The notes under the pieces: generated by a model
What the model saw: only the letters and a program-made list of their open reading frames with translations
Told to the model about the DNA's origin: nothing
Databases searched by the model: none
Translations under genes and position numbers: made by a program
From: Planctomycetota bacterium
GTDB lineage: Bacteria; Planctomycetota; Phycisphaerae; UBA1845
Reading direction: 5' to 3'
DNA: 56,713 nt
Assembly: GCA_016860685.1 (NCBI GenBank)
Contig: BOJX01000007.1
Span: 1-56,713 of the forward strand
Part shown: positions 26,806 through 35,856 of the stretch, in pieces
How the letters are laid out: each line of letters opens with the position of its first letter
How positions within the stretch are numbered: position 1 is the stretch's first letter

Positions 26806-29256
26806 ATGGAACCTGTTCTCGCAAAACTTCTGGCGGCATCGCTGATTACGCCCTTTCTGACCTTCTGGATCCTCGTTCTTTGGGGGCCGAAGATCGGCAA
26901 GCCGCGCGCCGGGTGGGTGGGGCTGATCGGCGGGATGGGCGTTCCGCTGGCGCTGTCGGCGGTCGTGTTCGCGACGTGGTTTTTCACGGGTCCGCAGCAG
27001 CGGGCGGAGCTGACCGCGGCGGCGCAGCATTCGCAGGTGTTCTGGGCGCAGCTCGGCAGCTTCGACGTCACGTTCGGCGTGAAGCTGGACTCGCTGACCG
27101 TCGCGATGCACTTCATGGTGTGCTTCATCGCGTTCTGGATCTTCTTCTTCAGCATCGGGTACATGTCGGGGCACGCGGACTGCGTGCATCATCAGAGCAA
27201 ATACTGGCGGTTCTTCGCCTACCTGGCGTTGTTTGCGTTCTCGATGCTGGGGCTGGTCATCTCGCCGAGTCTGCTGTTCCTCTTCATCTTCTGGGAGCTG
27301 GTGGGGTTGTGCAGCTACCTGCTCATCGGGTTCTACTTCGAGACGGACTACGCGCCGCCGGCGGCGATGAAGGCGTTCATCACCAACCGCGTGGGCGACT
27401 TCGGGTTCATCATCGGGCTGGGGATCGTCTTCACGTTTCTGGGGACGCTGGACCTGGAGGGCGCGGCGGCGGCGTTCAAGACGCAGCTCGCCACGAGCAC
27501 GGGGCTTTTCGCGCCGCAGGTGACGGTCCCGATCTTCGGGTGGACGTTCTCGGGAATGACGCTGGCGACGCTGATGGGCGTGGGCCTGTTCTGCGGGGCG
27601 ATGGGCAAGAGCGCGCAGTTCCCGCTGCACGTCTGGTTGCCGGACGCGATGGCGGGTCCGACGCCGGTGTCGGCGCTGATCCACGCGGCGACGATGGTCG
27701 CGGCGGGGGTGTACCTGGTGGCGCGGGTGTTCCGCCTGCTGACGCCGGATGCGCAGATGTTCATCGCGGTGATCGGGTGCATCACGCTGACCTTCATGGC
27801 GCTGATCGCCATCGTGCAGACGGACATCAAGAAGTGCCTGGCGTATTCGACGCTGTCGCAGCTTGGCTACATGATCTTCGGCATGGGCGTCGGGGCGTGG
27901 ACGGCGGCGCTGTTCCACCTGATCACGCATGCGTTCTTCAAGGCGATGCTGTTCCTCGGCAGCGGGCAGGTGATCGAAGGCTGCCACCACGTGCAGGACA
28001 TGCGGCGGATGGGCGGGCTTCGCACCAAGATGCCGGTGACGTGCTGGACGTTCTTCGTCGGCGTGCTGGCGATCGCGGGCTTCGGGATTCCGGGACTGCA
28101 CCTCGGGCACTGGAAGTTCGGTCTCGGCGGGTTCTTCAGCAAGGACGAGATTCTCGCCGTCGCGTATGACCGGGCTTACAACTGGGGACGGTTTGGCGGG
28201 CATTCGGACGGGCATGCGGAGGCGCGGGCGAAGGGCGAAGCGCGACGGGCGTATACCGAAGAGCCCGCCGGCGGCGGGGCGCGAAGGGCTGAAAGCGACG
28301 CCGGCGGGCGCGGGGTTCGGCTTGCGGCCTTCGCCGGTGAGGGGGCGGAAGATGTTCAATCCCCCGCAGCACGAGAGGGAGACGTTCACGGGGCCGAAGG
28401 CGGCGGACATCACGCAAGCGCGAAAGACGGTGTGGCGTCCGGGATCCGGGCGCTGCCGAAGTGGATGTTCTGGTTCGCCATCCTTACGGCCTACGTGACG
28501 CCGTTCTACATGTTCCGGGCGTGGTGGCTGACGTTCATGGGCAAACCGCGCGATCATCACGTCCACGAGCATGCGCATGAATCGAAGATGATGACGACGC
28601 CGCTGGTGGTGTTGGCGGTGGGGACGTTGGTTTCGAGTTACTTCCTGTTCCGCCCGATGCTGTCGCACGCCGCCGAGGCCGCGGCGGACGCTCCGCTGGT
28701 CGTCGCGGTGGACGGCGAGGCGCGTGAGCCCGCGGCAGCGCTGCTGTCGCTGGATCACACCCCGGAACGCGACCCGCACAAGAAGCTGGTCGGACTGGTG
28801 GGTTTCGCGTTCCTGATCGGTTTCGCGGTTTCGTGGGCGATCTATCGCAACGGGCTGGACGCGGCGTCGCGGATCAAGGCGATTCCGCCTTTCAATCTGC
28901 TGCACACGCTGCTGGAGCGGAAATACTACTTCGACGAGTTGTACGACTTCCTGTGGGTGCGCGGATGCCGGGCGGTGGCGGCGGTGTGTGCGTTCATCGA
29001 CACGTGGGTCATCGACCTGGTGTACAACCTGCTGAGCGGAGTGACGGAGCGGATTGCGGCGTTCTCGGGGCGGGTGCTGGACGCGCAGGGCGTGGACGGG
29101 TTCGTGAACGGGATCAGCGAGACGGCGAACGATCTGGCGGAGGTGCTGCGCAAGCCGCAGACGGGCGGGATCCGCAAGTATGTGTTGTGGAGCGTGGGTC
29201 TGGTGACGGCGGCGATCGCGGCGCTGATTGCGGCGATGCGTGTGAACGGGGGATGA
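26806..29256 (+). CDS. nuoL: NADH-quinone oxidoreductase subunit L with low-complexity insertion
   Basis: WELVGLCSYLLIGFYFETDYAPPAAMKAFITNRVGDFGFIIG; KSAQFPLHVWLPDAMAGPTPVSALIHAATMVAAGVYLVARV. Confidence 0.95.
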   Translation: MEPVLAKLLAASLITPFLTFWILVLWGPKIGKPRAGWVGLIGGMGVPLALSAVVFATWFFTGPQQRAELTAAAQHSQVFWAQLGSFDVTFGVKLDSLTVAMHFMVCFIAFWIFFFSIGYMSGHADCVHHQSKYWRFFAYLALFAFSMLGLVISPSLLFLFIFWELVGLCSYLLIGFYFETDYAPPAAMKAFITNRVGDFGFIIGLGIVFTFLGTLDLEGAAAAFKTQLATSTGLFAPQVTVPIFGWTFSGMTLATLMGVGLFCGAMGKSAQFPLHVWLPDAMAGPTPVSALIHAATMVAAGVYLVARVFRLLTPDAQMFIAVIGCITLTFMALIAIVQTDIKKCLAYSTLSQLGYMIFGMGVGAWTAALFHLITHAFFKAMLFLGSGQVIEGCHHVQDMRRMGGLRTKMPVTCWTFFVGVLAIAGFGIPGLHLGHWKFGLGGFFSKDEILAVAYDRAYNWGRFGGHSDGHAEARAKGEARRAYTEEPAGGGARRAESDAGGRGVRLAAFAGEGAEDVQSPAAREGDVHGAEGGGHHASAKDGVASGIRALPKWMFWFAILTAYVTPFYMFRAWWLTFMGKPRDHHVHEHAHESKMMTTPLVVLAVGTLVSSYFLFRPMLSHAAEAAADAPLVVAVDGEAREPAAALLSLDHTPERDPHKKLVGLVGFAFLIGFAVSWAIYRNGLDAASRIKAIPPFNLLHTLLERKYYFDELYDFLWVRGCRAVAAVCAFIDTWVIDLVYNLLSGVTERIAAFSGRVLDAQGVDGFVNGISETANDLAEVLRKPQTGGIRKYVLWSVGLVTAAIAALIAAMRVNGG
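28341..28368. repeat. Dispersed repeat core copy 2, inside nuoL coding sequence
   Basis: GGGGGCGGAAGATGTTCAATCCCCCGCA; 27/28 identical to 22252..22279. Confidence 0.8.
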
Positions 29257-29300
29257 CGGTTTGCGTAGAGCGGGAGGGTCCGCCGTCCGTGAGCATGGTT

Positions 29301-29317
29301 GCGGACCGGAGGTCCGC
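29301..29317. repeat. 3-nt-loop palindrome
   Basis: GCGGACC-GGA-GGTCCGC, identical 17-mer at 33286..33302. Confidence 0.8.
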
Positions 29318-29333
29318 GGTCCGGTTGTGGCAG

Positions 29334-29350
29334 GGCGGGCTTTGCCCGCC
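29334..29350. repeat. 3-nt-loop palindrome
   Basis: GGCGGGC-TTT-GCCCGCC. Confidence 0.8.
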
Positions 29351-29405
29351 GGGATGGGTCGGGTGCTGAGGTGGGTGTAACCCGCGAAGACGGGGCGCAG
29401 GCAGT

Positions 29406-29422
29406 GGCGGGCGTAGCCCGCC
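29406..29422. repeat. 3-nt-loop palindrome
   Basis: GGCGGGC-GTA-GCCCGCC, same stem as 29334..29350 with different loop. Confidence 0.8.
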
Positions 29423-29438
29423 CAACGGATGCGACGAT

Positions 29439-31097
29439 ATGTTGAGTTGGACGATTTTTCTTCCGGCGATTGGGGCGGGGCTGTGCTTGTTCGCGCCGAA
29501 GGGGCAGGTGAAGCGGATCGCGCTGGCGACGACGCTGGCGACGTTCGTGCTGTCGTTGTTCCTGCTCCCGACGTTCCTGGGCGGCGTTGAGAACCCTGAG
29601 GCGACGTTCGGCACGCGCTACGGCACGATGCACTTCGTCGAGCGGGCGACCTGGATCACGGCGGAGAGCTTCACGATCGAGTACTTCGTCGGGGTGGACG
29701 GCCTGTCGTTCCCGCTGCTGATCCTGACGACGCTGGTGAGCTTTCTGGCGTGCTGGGCGAGCTGGAACTTCGAGCACTGGAAGATTAACAAGGGGATCCG
29801 CACATATTTCATTCTCTTCCTGCTGCTCGAGACGGGCATGCTGGGGGTGTTCGCGGCGCTGGACTTCTTCCTGTTCTACGTGTTCTGGGAGGTGATGCTC
29901 CTGCCGATGTATTTCCTCATCGGTGTGTGGGGCGGTCCGCGGAAGGAGTACGCGGCGATCAAGTTCTTCCTGTTCACGCTGGCCGGGTCGGTGCTGATGC
30001 TGGTGGCGCTGGTGGCGATGTACTTCCAGAGCGCGGCGGCGATCGGGGCGGCGATGACGCAGGAGACGCTGCGGTCCGGGGCGCAGAGCGCGGGCATCGC
30101 CAGCGGTTACGTGCTGGGCAAGTTCCTGACGGGGGGCACGTTCGACCTGATCGAGATGGCGACGAACGACGCGATTGTCCAGCACTTCGCCTCGGCGGGG
30201 ACGACGTTCCTGGGGATCAAGTTCGCCCCGATCATGTTCATCTTTCTGTTCATCGGGTTTGCGATCAAGCTGCCGAGCTTTCCGTTTCATACGTGGTTGC
30301 CGGACGCGCACGTCGAAGCTCCGACGCCGATTTCGATGATTCTGGCGGGCGTGCTGCTGAAGATGGGCGGGTACGGGTTCCTGCGGTTGTGTTACCCGAT
30401 TTTTCCGACGGCGGGCGAGTTCTGGGCGTTCACGCTGGCGACGGTGGGGGTGATCAGCATCTTGTACGGGGCGTTGTGCGCGATGGCGCAGACGGACTTC
30501 AAGAAGCTGGTGGCGTACAGCTCGGTGTCGCACATGGGGTACGTGCTGCTGGGCGTGGCGATCATGTCGGCGGAAGGTTTTCAAGGGGCGATGTTTCAGA
30601 TGCTGGCGCACGGGATCAGCTCGCCGATGTGCTTTTTCCTCGTCGGGGTCGTGTATGACCGGGCGCATCACCGCGACCTGAACCGCTTCGGCGGGTTGTG
30701 GCTGACGATGCCGAAGTACGGGACGATGGCGACGATCGGGTTTTTCGCGTCGCTGGGGCTGCCTGGGCTTTGCGGGTTCATCGGCGAGGCGTGGGTGTTG
30801 ATCGGGACGTTCCGGGCGGGGGCGCGCTGGGACTGGGCGTATCCGATGGCGGTGCTGGCGGCGGCGGGGGTGATCCTGACGGCGGGGTACATTCTGTGGA
30901 CGATCAAGCGCGTGTATCTGGGACACCCGCACGAGGATCCGGATCACGACATGCCGGAAGCGACGGCTCGGGAGATGGGGATTCTCGCGCCGTTTGCGGT
31001 GCTGTGCATCGTGATGGGCGTGTTCCCGAGTCAGACGGTGTTCAACTACTGCAACGGGACGTTGAATCATATTCTGGCGATGATGGGGACGGGTTGA
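29439..31097 (+). CDS. nuoM: NADH-quinone oxidoreductase subunit M
   Basis: FFLFYVFWEVMLLPMYFLIGVWGGPRKEYAAIKFFLFTLAGS; KLPSFPFHTWLPDAHVEAPTPISMILAGVLLKMGGYGFLR. Confidence 0.95.
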   Translation: MLSWTIFLPAIGAGLCLFAPKGQVKRIALATTLATFVLSLFLLPTFLGGVENPEATFGTRYGTMHFVERATWITAESFTIEYFVGVDGLSFPLLILTTLVSFLACWASWNFEHWKINKGIRTYFILFLLLETGMLGVFAALDFFLFYVFWEVMLLPMYFLIGVWGGPRKEYAAIKFFLFTLAGSVLMLVALVAMYFQSAAAIGAAMTQETLRSGAQSAGIASGYVLGKFLTGGTFDLIEMATNDAIVQHFASAGTTFLGIKFAPIMFIFLFIGFAIKLPSFPFHTWLPDAHVEAPTPISMILAGVLLKMGGYGFLRLCYPIFPTAGEFWAFTLATVGVISILYGALCAMAQTDFKKLVAYSSVSHMGYVLLGVAIMSAEGFQGAMFQMLAHGISSPMCFFLVGVVYDRAHHRDLNRFGGLWLTMPKYGTMATIGFFASLGLPGLCGFIGEAWVLIGTFRAGARWDWAYPMAVLAAAGVILTAGYILWTIKRVYLGHPHEDPDHDMPEATAREMGILAPFAVLCIVMGVFPSQTVFNYCNGTLNHILAMMGTG

Positions 31098-31148
31098 GAG
31101 GCAACGGGTCACGAGGCGGGTTGACAGGGTTACCGGGGTGGCGGGCGA

Positions 31149-32792
31149 ATGTTAGCAGCGGCGAGCGACATCTGGACCGGGATCGACATCGGCGGACAAC
31201 TGTGGTTGTTCTCGCCGGAGATTGCGCTGGTGGCGACGATGCTGGCGATCGTGACGGCGCCGATGCTGCTGGGGCGCGGGGCGCGGACGATCGGAACGGT
31301 GGCGACGCTCGGTGTGCTTGTCGCGTTGGCGCTGGTGTTGCGCAACCTTGGGGCGACGGAGACAGAAGGGCAGGGCGTGCTCACGCCGGAGGCGGGGTCC
31401 GGGATGCTGATCGCGGACAACCTCGGGACGTTTTTCAAGCTGGTGCTGATTGTGTTTCTGGGCGGGGTGACGGCGCTGTGGTGGATGGGCAGCGCCTCGA
31501 CGGAGCGCGACGCGCCGGAGTTCTTCATCCTGCTGCTGGGCAGCGCGCTGGGCATGGCGCTGATGGTGAGCACGACCAACCTGCTGATGATGGTGATCGC
31601 GATCGAGACGGCGTCGCTGCCGAGCTACGCGATCGTCGGGTTCAACAAGCGGGATACGAAGGGCGCGGAAGGGTCGCTGAAATACATGGTGTTCGGGGCG
31701 ATCAGTGCGGCGACGCTGATCTACGGCGTGAGCCTGCTTTACGGATTGACCGGCGGGTCGCTGGAGATCGGCGACGTGGCGCGGGCGTGGTATGCGGAGG
31801 CATCCGGCGCGAACCGGTTAGCCCTGGGGCTGGGGCTGATCGGGCTGCTGGTGGGGATCGGGTTCAAGATTTCGGCGGTTCCGCTGCACTTCTGGTGTCC
31901 GGACGCGTTCGAGGGGGCGAAGACGGAAGTGACGACGTGGTTGTCGGTGGCGAGCAAGGCCGCGGGTCTGCTGCTGCTGGCGCGCGTCGTGCATGGGTTT
32001 ACGGTGAACCTTCCGATTACGAAAGCGGATGCGGGGTTTCTGCCGTATTGGTCGTCGGTGGCGCCGCTGGCGTGGGGCGTGGGTCTGATGTCGATCGTGA
32101 CGTGTACGTGGGCGAATTTCGCGGCGTACCGTCAGTCGAACGTGAAGCGGATGCTGGCGTATTCGTCGATCGCGCACGCGGGGTACATGCTGATGGCGGC
32201 GGCGGTGTTCCTCAGCCCGTCGGCGCCGGACGCGACGGCGGGGATGAGCGCGCTGCTGACGTACATTGTCATTTACATGTTCATGAACCTCGGGGCGTTC
32301 GGGGTGGTGGCGATGGTGGGATGGCGGACGGGCAGCGAGGAGATGTCGGCGTTCACGGGGCTGATCCGTCGGGCGCCGCTGCTGGCGGTTCCGATGATCG
32401 TGTGCCTGGTGTCGCTGGTGGGGCTGCCGCCGTTTGCAGGGTTCATCGGGAAGTGGTGGGTGCTGGTGGCGCTGGGTCGCCAGGGGACGCTGCTGTCGTG
32501 GGTTCTGATCACGGCGGCGGCGTTGAACACCTTGTTTTCGCTTTATTATTACATGCGGGTTGTTGTGCAGATGACGCTGAGAGATGACGGGCGGCCGGCG
32601 TTGTCGATCCCCGTGGGCGGCGTGGCGCTGGTGAACCTCTGCGCGGTGATCCTGTGCGTCCTCTTTGTTTTCGTGGATCCGGTGAAGCGGGCGTCGGAGC
32701 GTTATGCTTCGGGGTTGTTCGAGCCGCGCCCGACGGTGCGCGTTTCGTCCGGGGACGCGACCGTGCCGGCGTTTGCGGAGCGGGCGCCGTGA
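31149..32792 (+). CDS. nuoN: NADH-quinone oxidoreductase subunit N
   Basis: IETASLPSYAIVGFNKRDTKGAEGSLKYMVFGAISAATLIYGVSLLYG; KISAVPLHFWCPDAFEGAKTEVTTWLSVASKAAG. Confidence 0.94.
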   Translation: MLAAASDIWTGIDIGGQLWLFSPEIALVATMLAIVTAPMLLGRGARTIGTVATLGVLVALALVLRNLGATETEGQGVLTPEAGSGMLIADNLGTFFKLVLIVFLGGVTALWWMGSASTERDAPEFFILLLGSALGMALMVSTTNLLMMVIAIETASLPSYAIVGFNKRDTKGAEGSLKYMVFGAISAATLIYGVSLLYGLTGGSLEIGDVARAWYAEASGANRLALGLGLIGLLVGIGFKISAVPLHFWCPDAFEGAKTEVTTWLSVASKAAGLLLLARVVHGFTVNLPITKADAGFLPYWSSVAPLAWGVGLMSIVTCTWANFAAYRQSNVKRMLAYSSIAHAGYMLMAAAVFLSPSAPDATAGMSALLTYIVIYMFMNLGAFGVVAMVGWRTGSEEMSAFTGLIRRAPLLAVPMIVCLVSLVGLPPFAGFIGKWWVLVALGRQGTLLSWVLITAAALNTLFSLYYYMRVVVQMTLRDDGRPALSIPVGGVALVNLCAVILCVLFVFVDPVKRASERYASGLFEPRPTVRVSSGDATVPAFAERAP

Positions 32793-33253
32793 CCGATCGC
32801 CGCGAGGTTGTCGAGGTTCTGAACGATCTGCTGTCGCTGGAGCGTGGCAGTCTGATAGCACACCTTCTTGCTTCCACGATGTTCGTTTCACGGGCGGCGG
32901 CGCGCGGGGATTTGACGGTGCGCCGGATGGTGCGGGAGATCGACGAGCACCAGCGTTGGCTCGTGGACGCGATCGTCGGGTTGCGCGGCGGGGTCGCGCC
33001 GGGGCGTCCGGATCCGCGGGCGGCGGAGCTTCATTATCAGGAGCTTCGACATGTGCTGCCGCTGGTGATTCGCAACGAACAGCGGATCGTCGAGCAGTAT
33101 GAGCAGGCGCTGCCGAGACTGGGGGCGTGGCCGGAGGCGGCGGCGGTCGCATCGCGGATTCTGGCGCGGCATCGGGAGCATGTGCGCGAGCTGACTTCGT
33201 TCATGACGTCGGGTGCGTTATCCGCCGCTGGGTCTGTTTCGGCTGCGAAGTAG
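32789..33253 (+). CDS. Putative ferritin-like four-helix-bundle protein, GTG start overlapping nuoN stop
   Basis: GTGA overlap with nuoN; helical MTDRREVVEVLNDLLSLERGSLIAHLLAS...REIDEHQRWLVDAI...RNEQRIVEQYEQAL...RHREHVREL. Confidence 0.65.
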   Translation: MTDRREVVEVLNDLLSLERGSLIAHLLASTMFVSRAAARGDLTVRRMVREIDEHQRWLVDAIVGLRGGVAPGRPDPRAAELHYQELRHVLPLVIRNEQRIVEQYEQALPRLGAWPEAAAVASRILARHREHVRELTSFMTSGALSAAGSVSAAK

Positions 33254-33285
33254 GCCCGCGCGGCTCGATGCGGAATACGTGAGGT

Positions 33286-33302
33286 GCGGACCGGAGGTCC
33301 GC
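33286..33302. repeat. 3-nt-loop palindrome, second exact copy
   Basis: GCGGACC-GGA-GGTCCGC. Confidence 0.8.
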
Positions 33303-33338
33303 GGTCTGTAGTTCGCGGTCCGTAGTCCGCAGTCCGCG
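33297..33338. repeat. 14-bp degenerate tandem repeat, 3 units
   Basis: gtccgcggtctgta / gttcgcggtccgta / gtccgcagtccgcg. Confidence 0.75.
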
Positions 33339-33343
33339 AGACC

Positions 33344-35155
33344 GTGCAGGGATCATCGTTGACGACGCTGCGAGAACCGGCAATCGAGGCGAATCCGCAG
33401 CAGCGCTTGGATTTTGTTCTGGCGTGCGTGGCGGCGGCGGCCGCAGCGGGCGGCGTCATCCTTTTTTTTCTGCTGACGGATTCGCGCGCGGTGGATGATG
33501 ATGAGCTTCAGCACCTGCACTTTGCGTGGTGCCTGACGCAGGGTCTCGCGCCGTACCGGGATTTCTGGGACAATCATCCTCCGCTGCTTCATCAGTTGCT
33601 TTCCTTTCTGATTTCGCGGCAGGGAGAGCCTTCGGGCGTGCTCCTTTCCGGTCGCCGGTTATGTGCGGTGCTGGCGCTTCCCGGGGTGGCGGGCGTCTAT
33701 CTCCTGGGACGGGCGTGTGCGGGGCGCGGCGCGGGTGTGGCGGCGGCGGCGTGGCTGGCGTGCAGCGAGGTCTACCTGCTGAAGGCGGTGGAAATCCGCC
33801 CGGACGGAATTCTGCTGACGTGCATTGCTTTCAGTGCGTGGTTGATCTTGTCCGCGATGCGAGGTGCGTCATCGTCCGGCGAGGAAGGTTCCTCGGGAAC
33901 GAATTCGAAGCAAGGGCGGTGTGGTTCGGCGTGGCGGTGGGTGGCGGCGGGGCTGATTCTGGGGATCGGGGCGACGGCGACGACGAAGGCGTTGATTCCG
34001 CTGGCGGCGATTCTGGCTGCGGTGAGCGTCGGGTTCAGAGCGCGAGGGAGACGATCAGGGGTTTCGCGTGGCGGCGTGGCTTGGTTTGCGGCGGCGTTCT
34101 GCACGCCGGTGGGGGTCTGGCTGGTGGGCGAGGCGCTGCGCGGCGACGCGGGGGCGGCGTGGCGCATGACCGTGATGGAGAACGTTGCGTATCCGCAGCG
34201 TTTCAATCCGGGGTCGCTGATCCACGCGACGAACCCGTATCCGCTGCTTGCGGCGGCGGGCGTCGGGACGTGGGCGGCGTTCAGGCGGCGCGGGGACGGC
34301 GCGGAGCGTTCGCAGGCGCTGCGGGCAGCGGCGATCGGCGCGGGGGTTTCGGCGGCGGCGATCGCGGCGATGCCGGCGGCGTATCTTCAGTCCATCCTTT
34401 TGCCCCTGCCTTTTTTCTGCGTCCTGTCGGGCGCGGGAGTTGCGTCGCTGGTGGGTTGGGCGGCGCGGCGGTCGACGGAAAACGGGCGGTGGGCGGCGGG
34501 GATCGGACTGATCGGCGTGTTCGCGGCGGGGGCGGCGGTGGCGCCGGTGCAGCGCGTGGCGGCGACGATTCCCCGGCAGCGGGAGCAGCTTGCGGGTGCG
34601 ATGCATACCTTGGACGCGGTGTGCGTTCTGGTGGATCGTGACGCCACGGTGTTCGACGGCCGCTGTCAGGCGGTGTTCCGGAAACATGCCTACTTCTACC
34701 CGTCCCTGGTGCAAGGCGTGCTCATGCGTTATCGGGAGGGACGCCTCGGGGCGCCGGTACGCGAGGTGTTCGAGTCGACGGCGCCGACGATGATTCTGAA
34801 GGATTCGAGAAGCGCGGCGATCGGCGACGAAGACTGGGCGTGGATCGCGGCGAATTACGTGGCGCTGGCGGAGCCTTATGCGTGGGTCTATCTGCCGGGG
34901 TGGGATTTCGGCGCAACGGATTCGTCGGATGCGGTTGAGTTTGTGACGCGGTTTCCGGTGCGCGTGGCGGGGTGCTACCTTGTCGAGCGAAGCGACCCGG
35001 CGGTGCGCGTCACGATCGACGGGCAGGGGATCGGGGATGAGGTGGAGCTGCTGCCGGGAAGCAGCGTCATCCGGCTAGAAGGGCGAGGCGCGCGGGTGCG
35101 CGTGCGTTACTGCCCGCCCCCTTCAGGAGAGATCGGTGGAGGGGGGCTGCCCTGA
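33344..35155 (+). CDS. Integral membrane glycosyltransferase, ArnT/PMT (GT39-like) family
   Basis: DSRAVDDDELQHLHFAWCLTQGLAPYRDFWDNHPPLLHQLLSFLISRQGE; many TM segments. Confidence 0.8.
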   Translation: MQGSSLTTLREPAIEANPQQRLDFVLACVAAAAAAGGVILFFLLTDSRAVDDDELQHLHFAWCLTQGLAPYRDFWDNHPPLLHQLLSFLISRQGEPSGVLLSGRRLCAVLALPGVAGVYLLGRACAGRGAGVAAAAWLACSEVYLLKAVEIRPDGILLTCIAFSAWLILSAMRGASSSGEEGSSGTNSKQGRCGSAWRWVAAGLILGIGATATTKALIPLAAILAAVSVGFRARGRRSGVSRGGVAWFAAAFCTPVGVWLVGEALRGDAGAAWRMTVMENVAYPQRFNPGSLIHATNPYPLLAAAGVGTWAAFRRRGDGAERSQALRAAAIGAGVSAAAIAAMPAAYLQSILLPLPFFCVLSGAGVASLVGWAARRSTENGRWAAGIGLIGVFAAGAAVAPVQRVAATIPRQREQLAGAMHTLDAVCVLVDRDATVFDGRCQAVFRKHAYFYPSLVQGVLMRYREGRLGAPVREVFESTAPTMILKDSRSAAIGDEDWAWIAANYVALAEPYAWVYLPGWDFGATDSSDAVEFVTRFPVRVAGCYLVERSDPAVRVTIDGQGIGDEVELLPGSSVIRLEGRGARVRVRYCPPPSGEIGGGGLP

Positions 35156-35856
35156 GGGTCGGGCCACGTCACTTTCCGCTCCAGGTCGGAATCTCCGGCG
35201 AGCAGTCCGACCGTCCGGACTTCCGAGCATAATCCGTCCGCCGCGAAGCAGAGGATGATCAGCTTGGGCATCGATCCCGGAACGAACCCCGTGTCATCCC
35301 AGATCACGGCGCGATAACCGGTGGCGGCGCTGTTGACGTCGCGCAGCGGCGCGCCGAGGCGCGCCGTTTCGGCGCAGGCCTCCGGCGGGAGCGAGAAGCA
35401 GGCCGCCAGCAGGCGTTTCACGCGCCAGATGTCGGGCAGGCCGTCGCGGTTGCGCTTCCAGATACCGACGCCGTGGATGTGTTCGCCTTCGTCGAGATGC
35501 AGGACGATGAAAGACTCGCCCTTGCGGTTGCGCGGCGACGGGTAGATGACGATCGTGTCGCCAGCGTCGTTCGGGGTCAGGGTGTCGTTGCGCGGACCGA
35601 GGAGTTCGTCAGCGCGGGCGACGGGTTCGCCGATCAGCTTCGGTCGCCACTCCCGCAGGTCTTCCGCGGCCCAGCGGGTGGTAATCAGATCGACCGAGGC
35701 GCTGAAGGGGTTTCCGCGACAACCCGCAAGCAGGGCAGCGGAGAAGAACAAGAAAAAGTGCAGTATCACCCGTCGTCCCTGGGGCTGAACCAGGCGCGGG
35801 TTAAGGGCGAAACAAATAAACATAAACTTTATTTTTTTCATCATTGTATTAATCAT
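35107..35856 (-). CDS. Hypothetical lipoprotein
   Basis: Lipobox FFSAALLAGC; start codon uncertain (MINTMMKKIKF). Confidence 0.7.
   Translation of the reverse strand: MINTMMKKIKFMFICFALNPRLVQPQGRRVILHFFLFFSAALLAGCRGNPFSASVDLITTRWAAEDLREWRPKLIGEPVARADELLGPRNDTLTPNDAGDTIVIYPSPRNRKGESFIVLHLDEGEHIHGVGIWKRNRDGLPDIWRVKRLLAACFSLPPEACAETARLGAPLRDVNSAATGYRAVIWDDTGFVPGSMPKLIILCFAADGLCSEVRTVGLLAGDSDLERKVTWPDPQGSPPPPISPEGGGQ

Noticed and set aside
26752-28905. 717-aa minus-strand ORF antisense to nuoL
   Set aside because: Arg/His/Gln/Pro-rich composition typical of antisense frames in GC-rich DNA; nuoL on the opposite strand is unambiguous.
28926-31112. 728-aa minus-strand ORF antisense to nuoM
   Set aside because: Same antisense artefact; no domain-like text.
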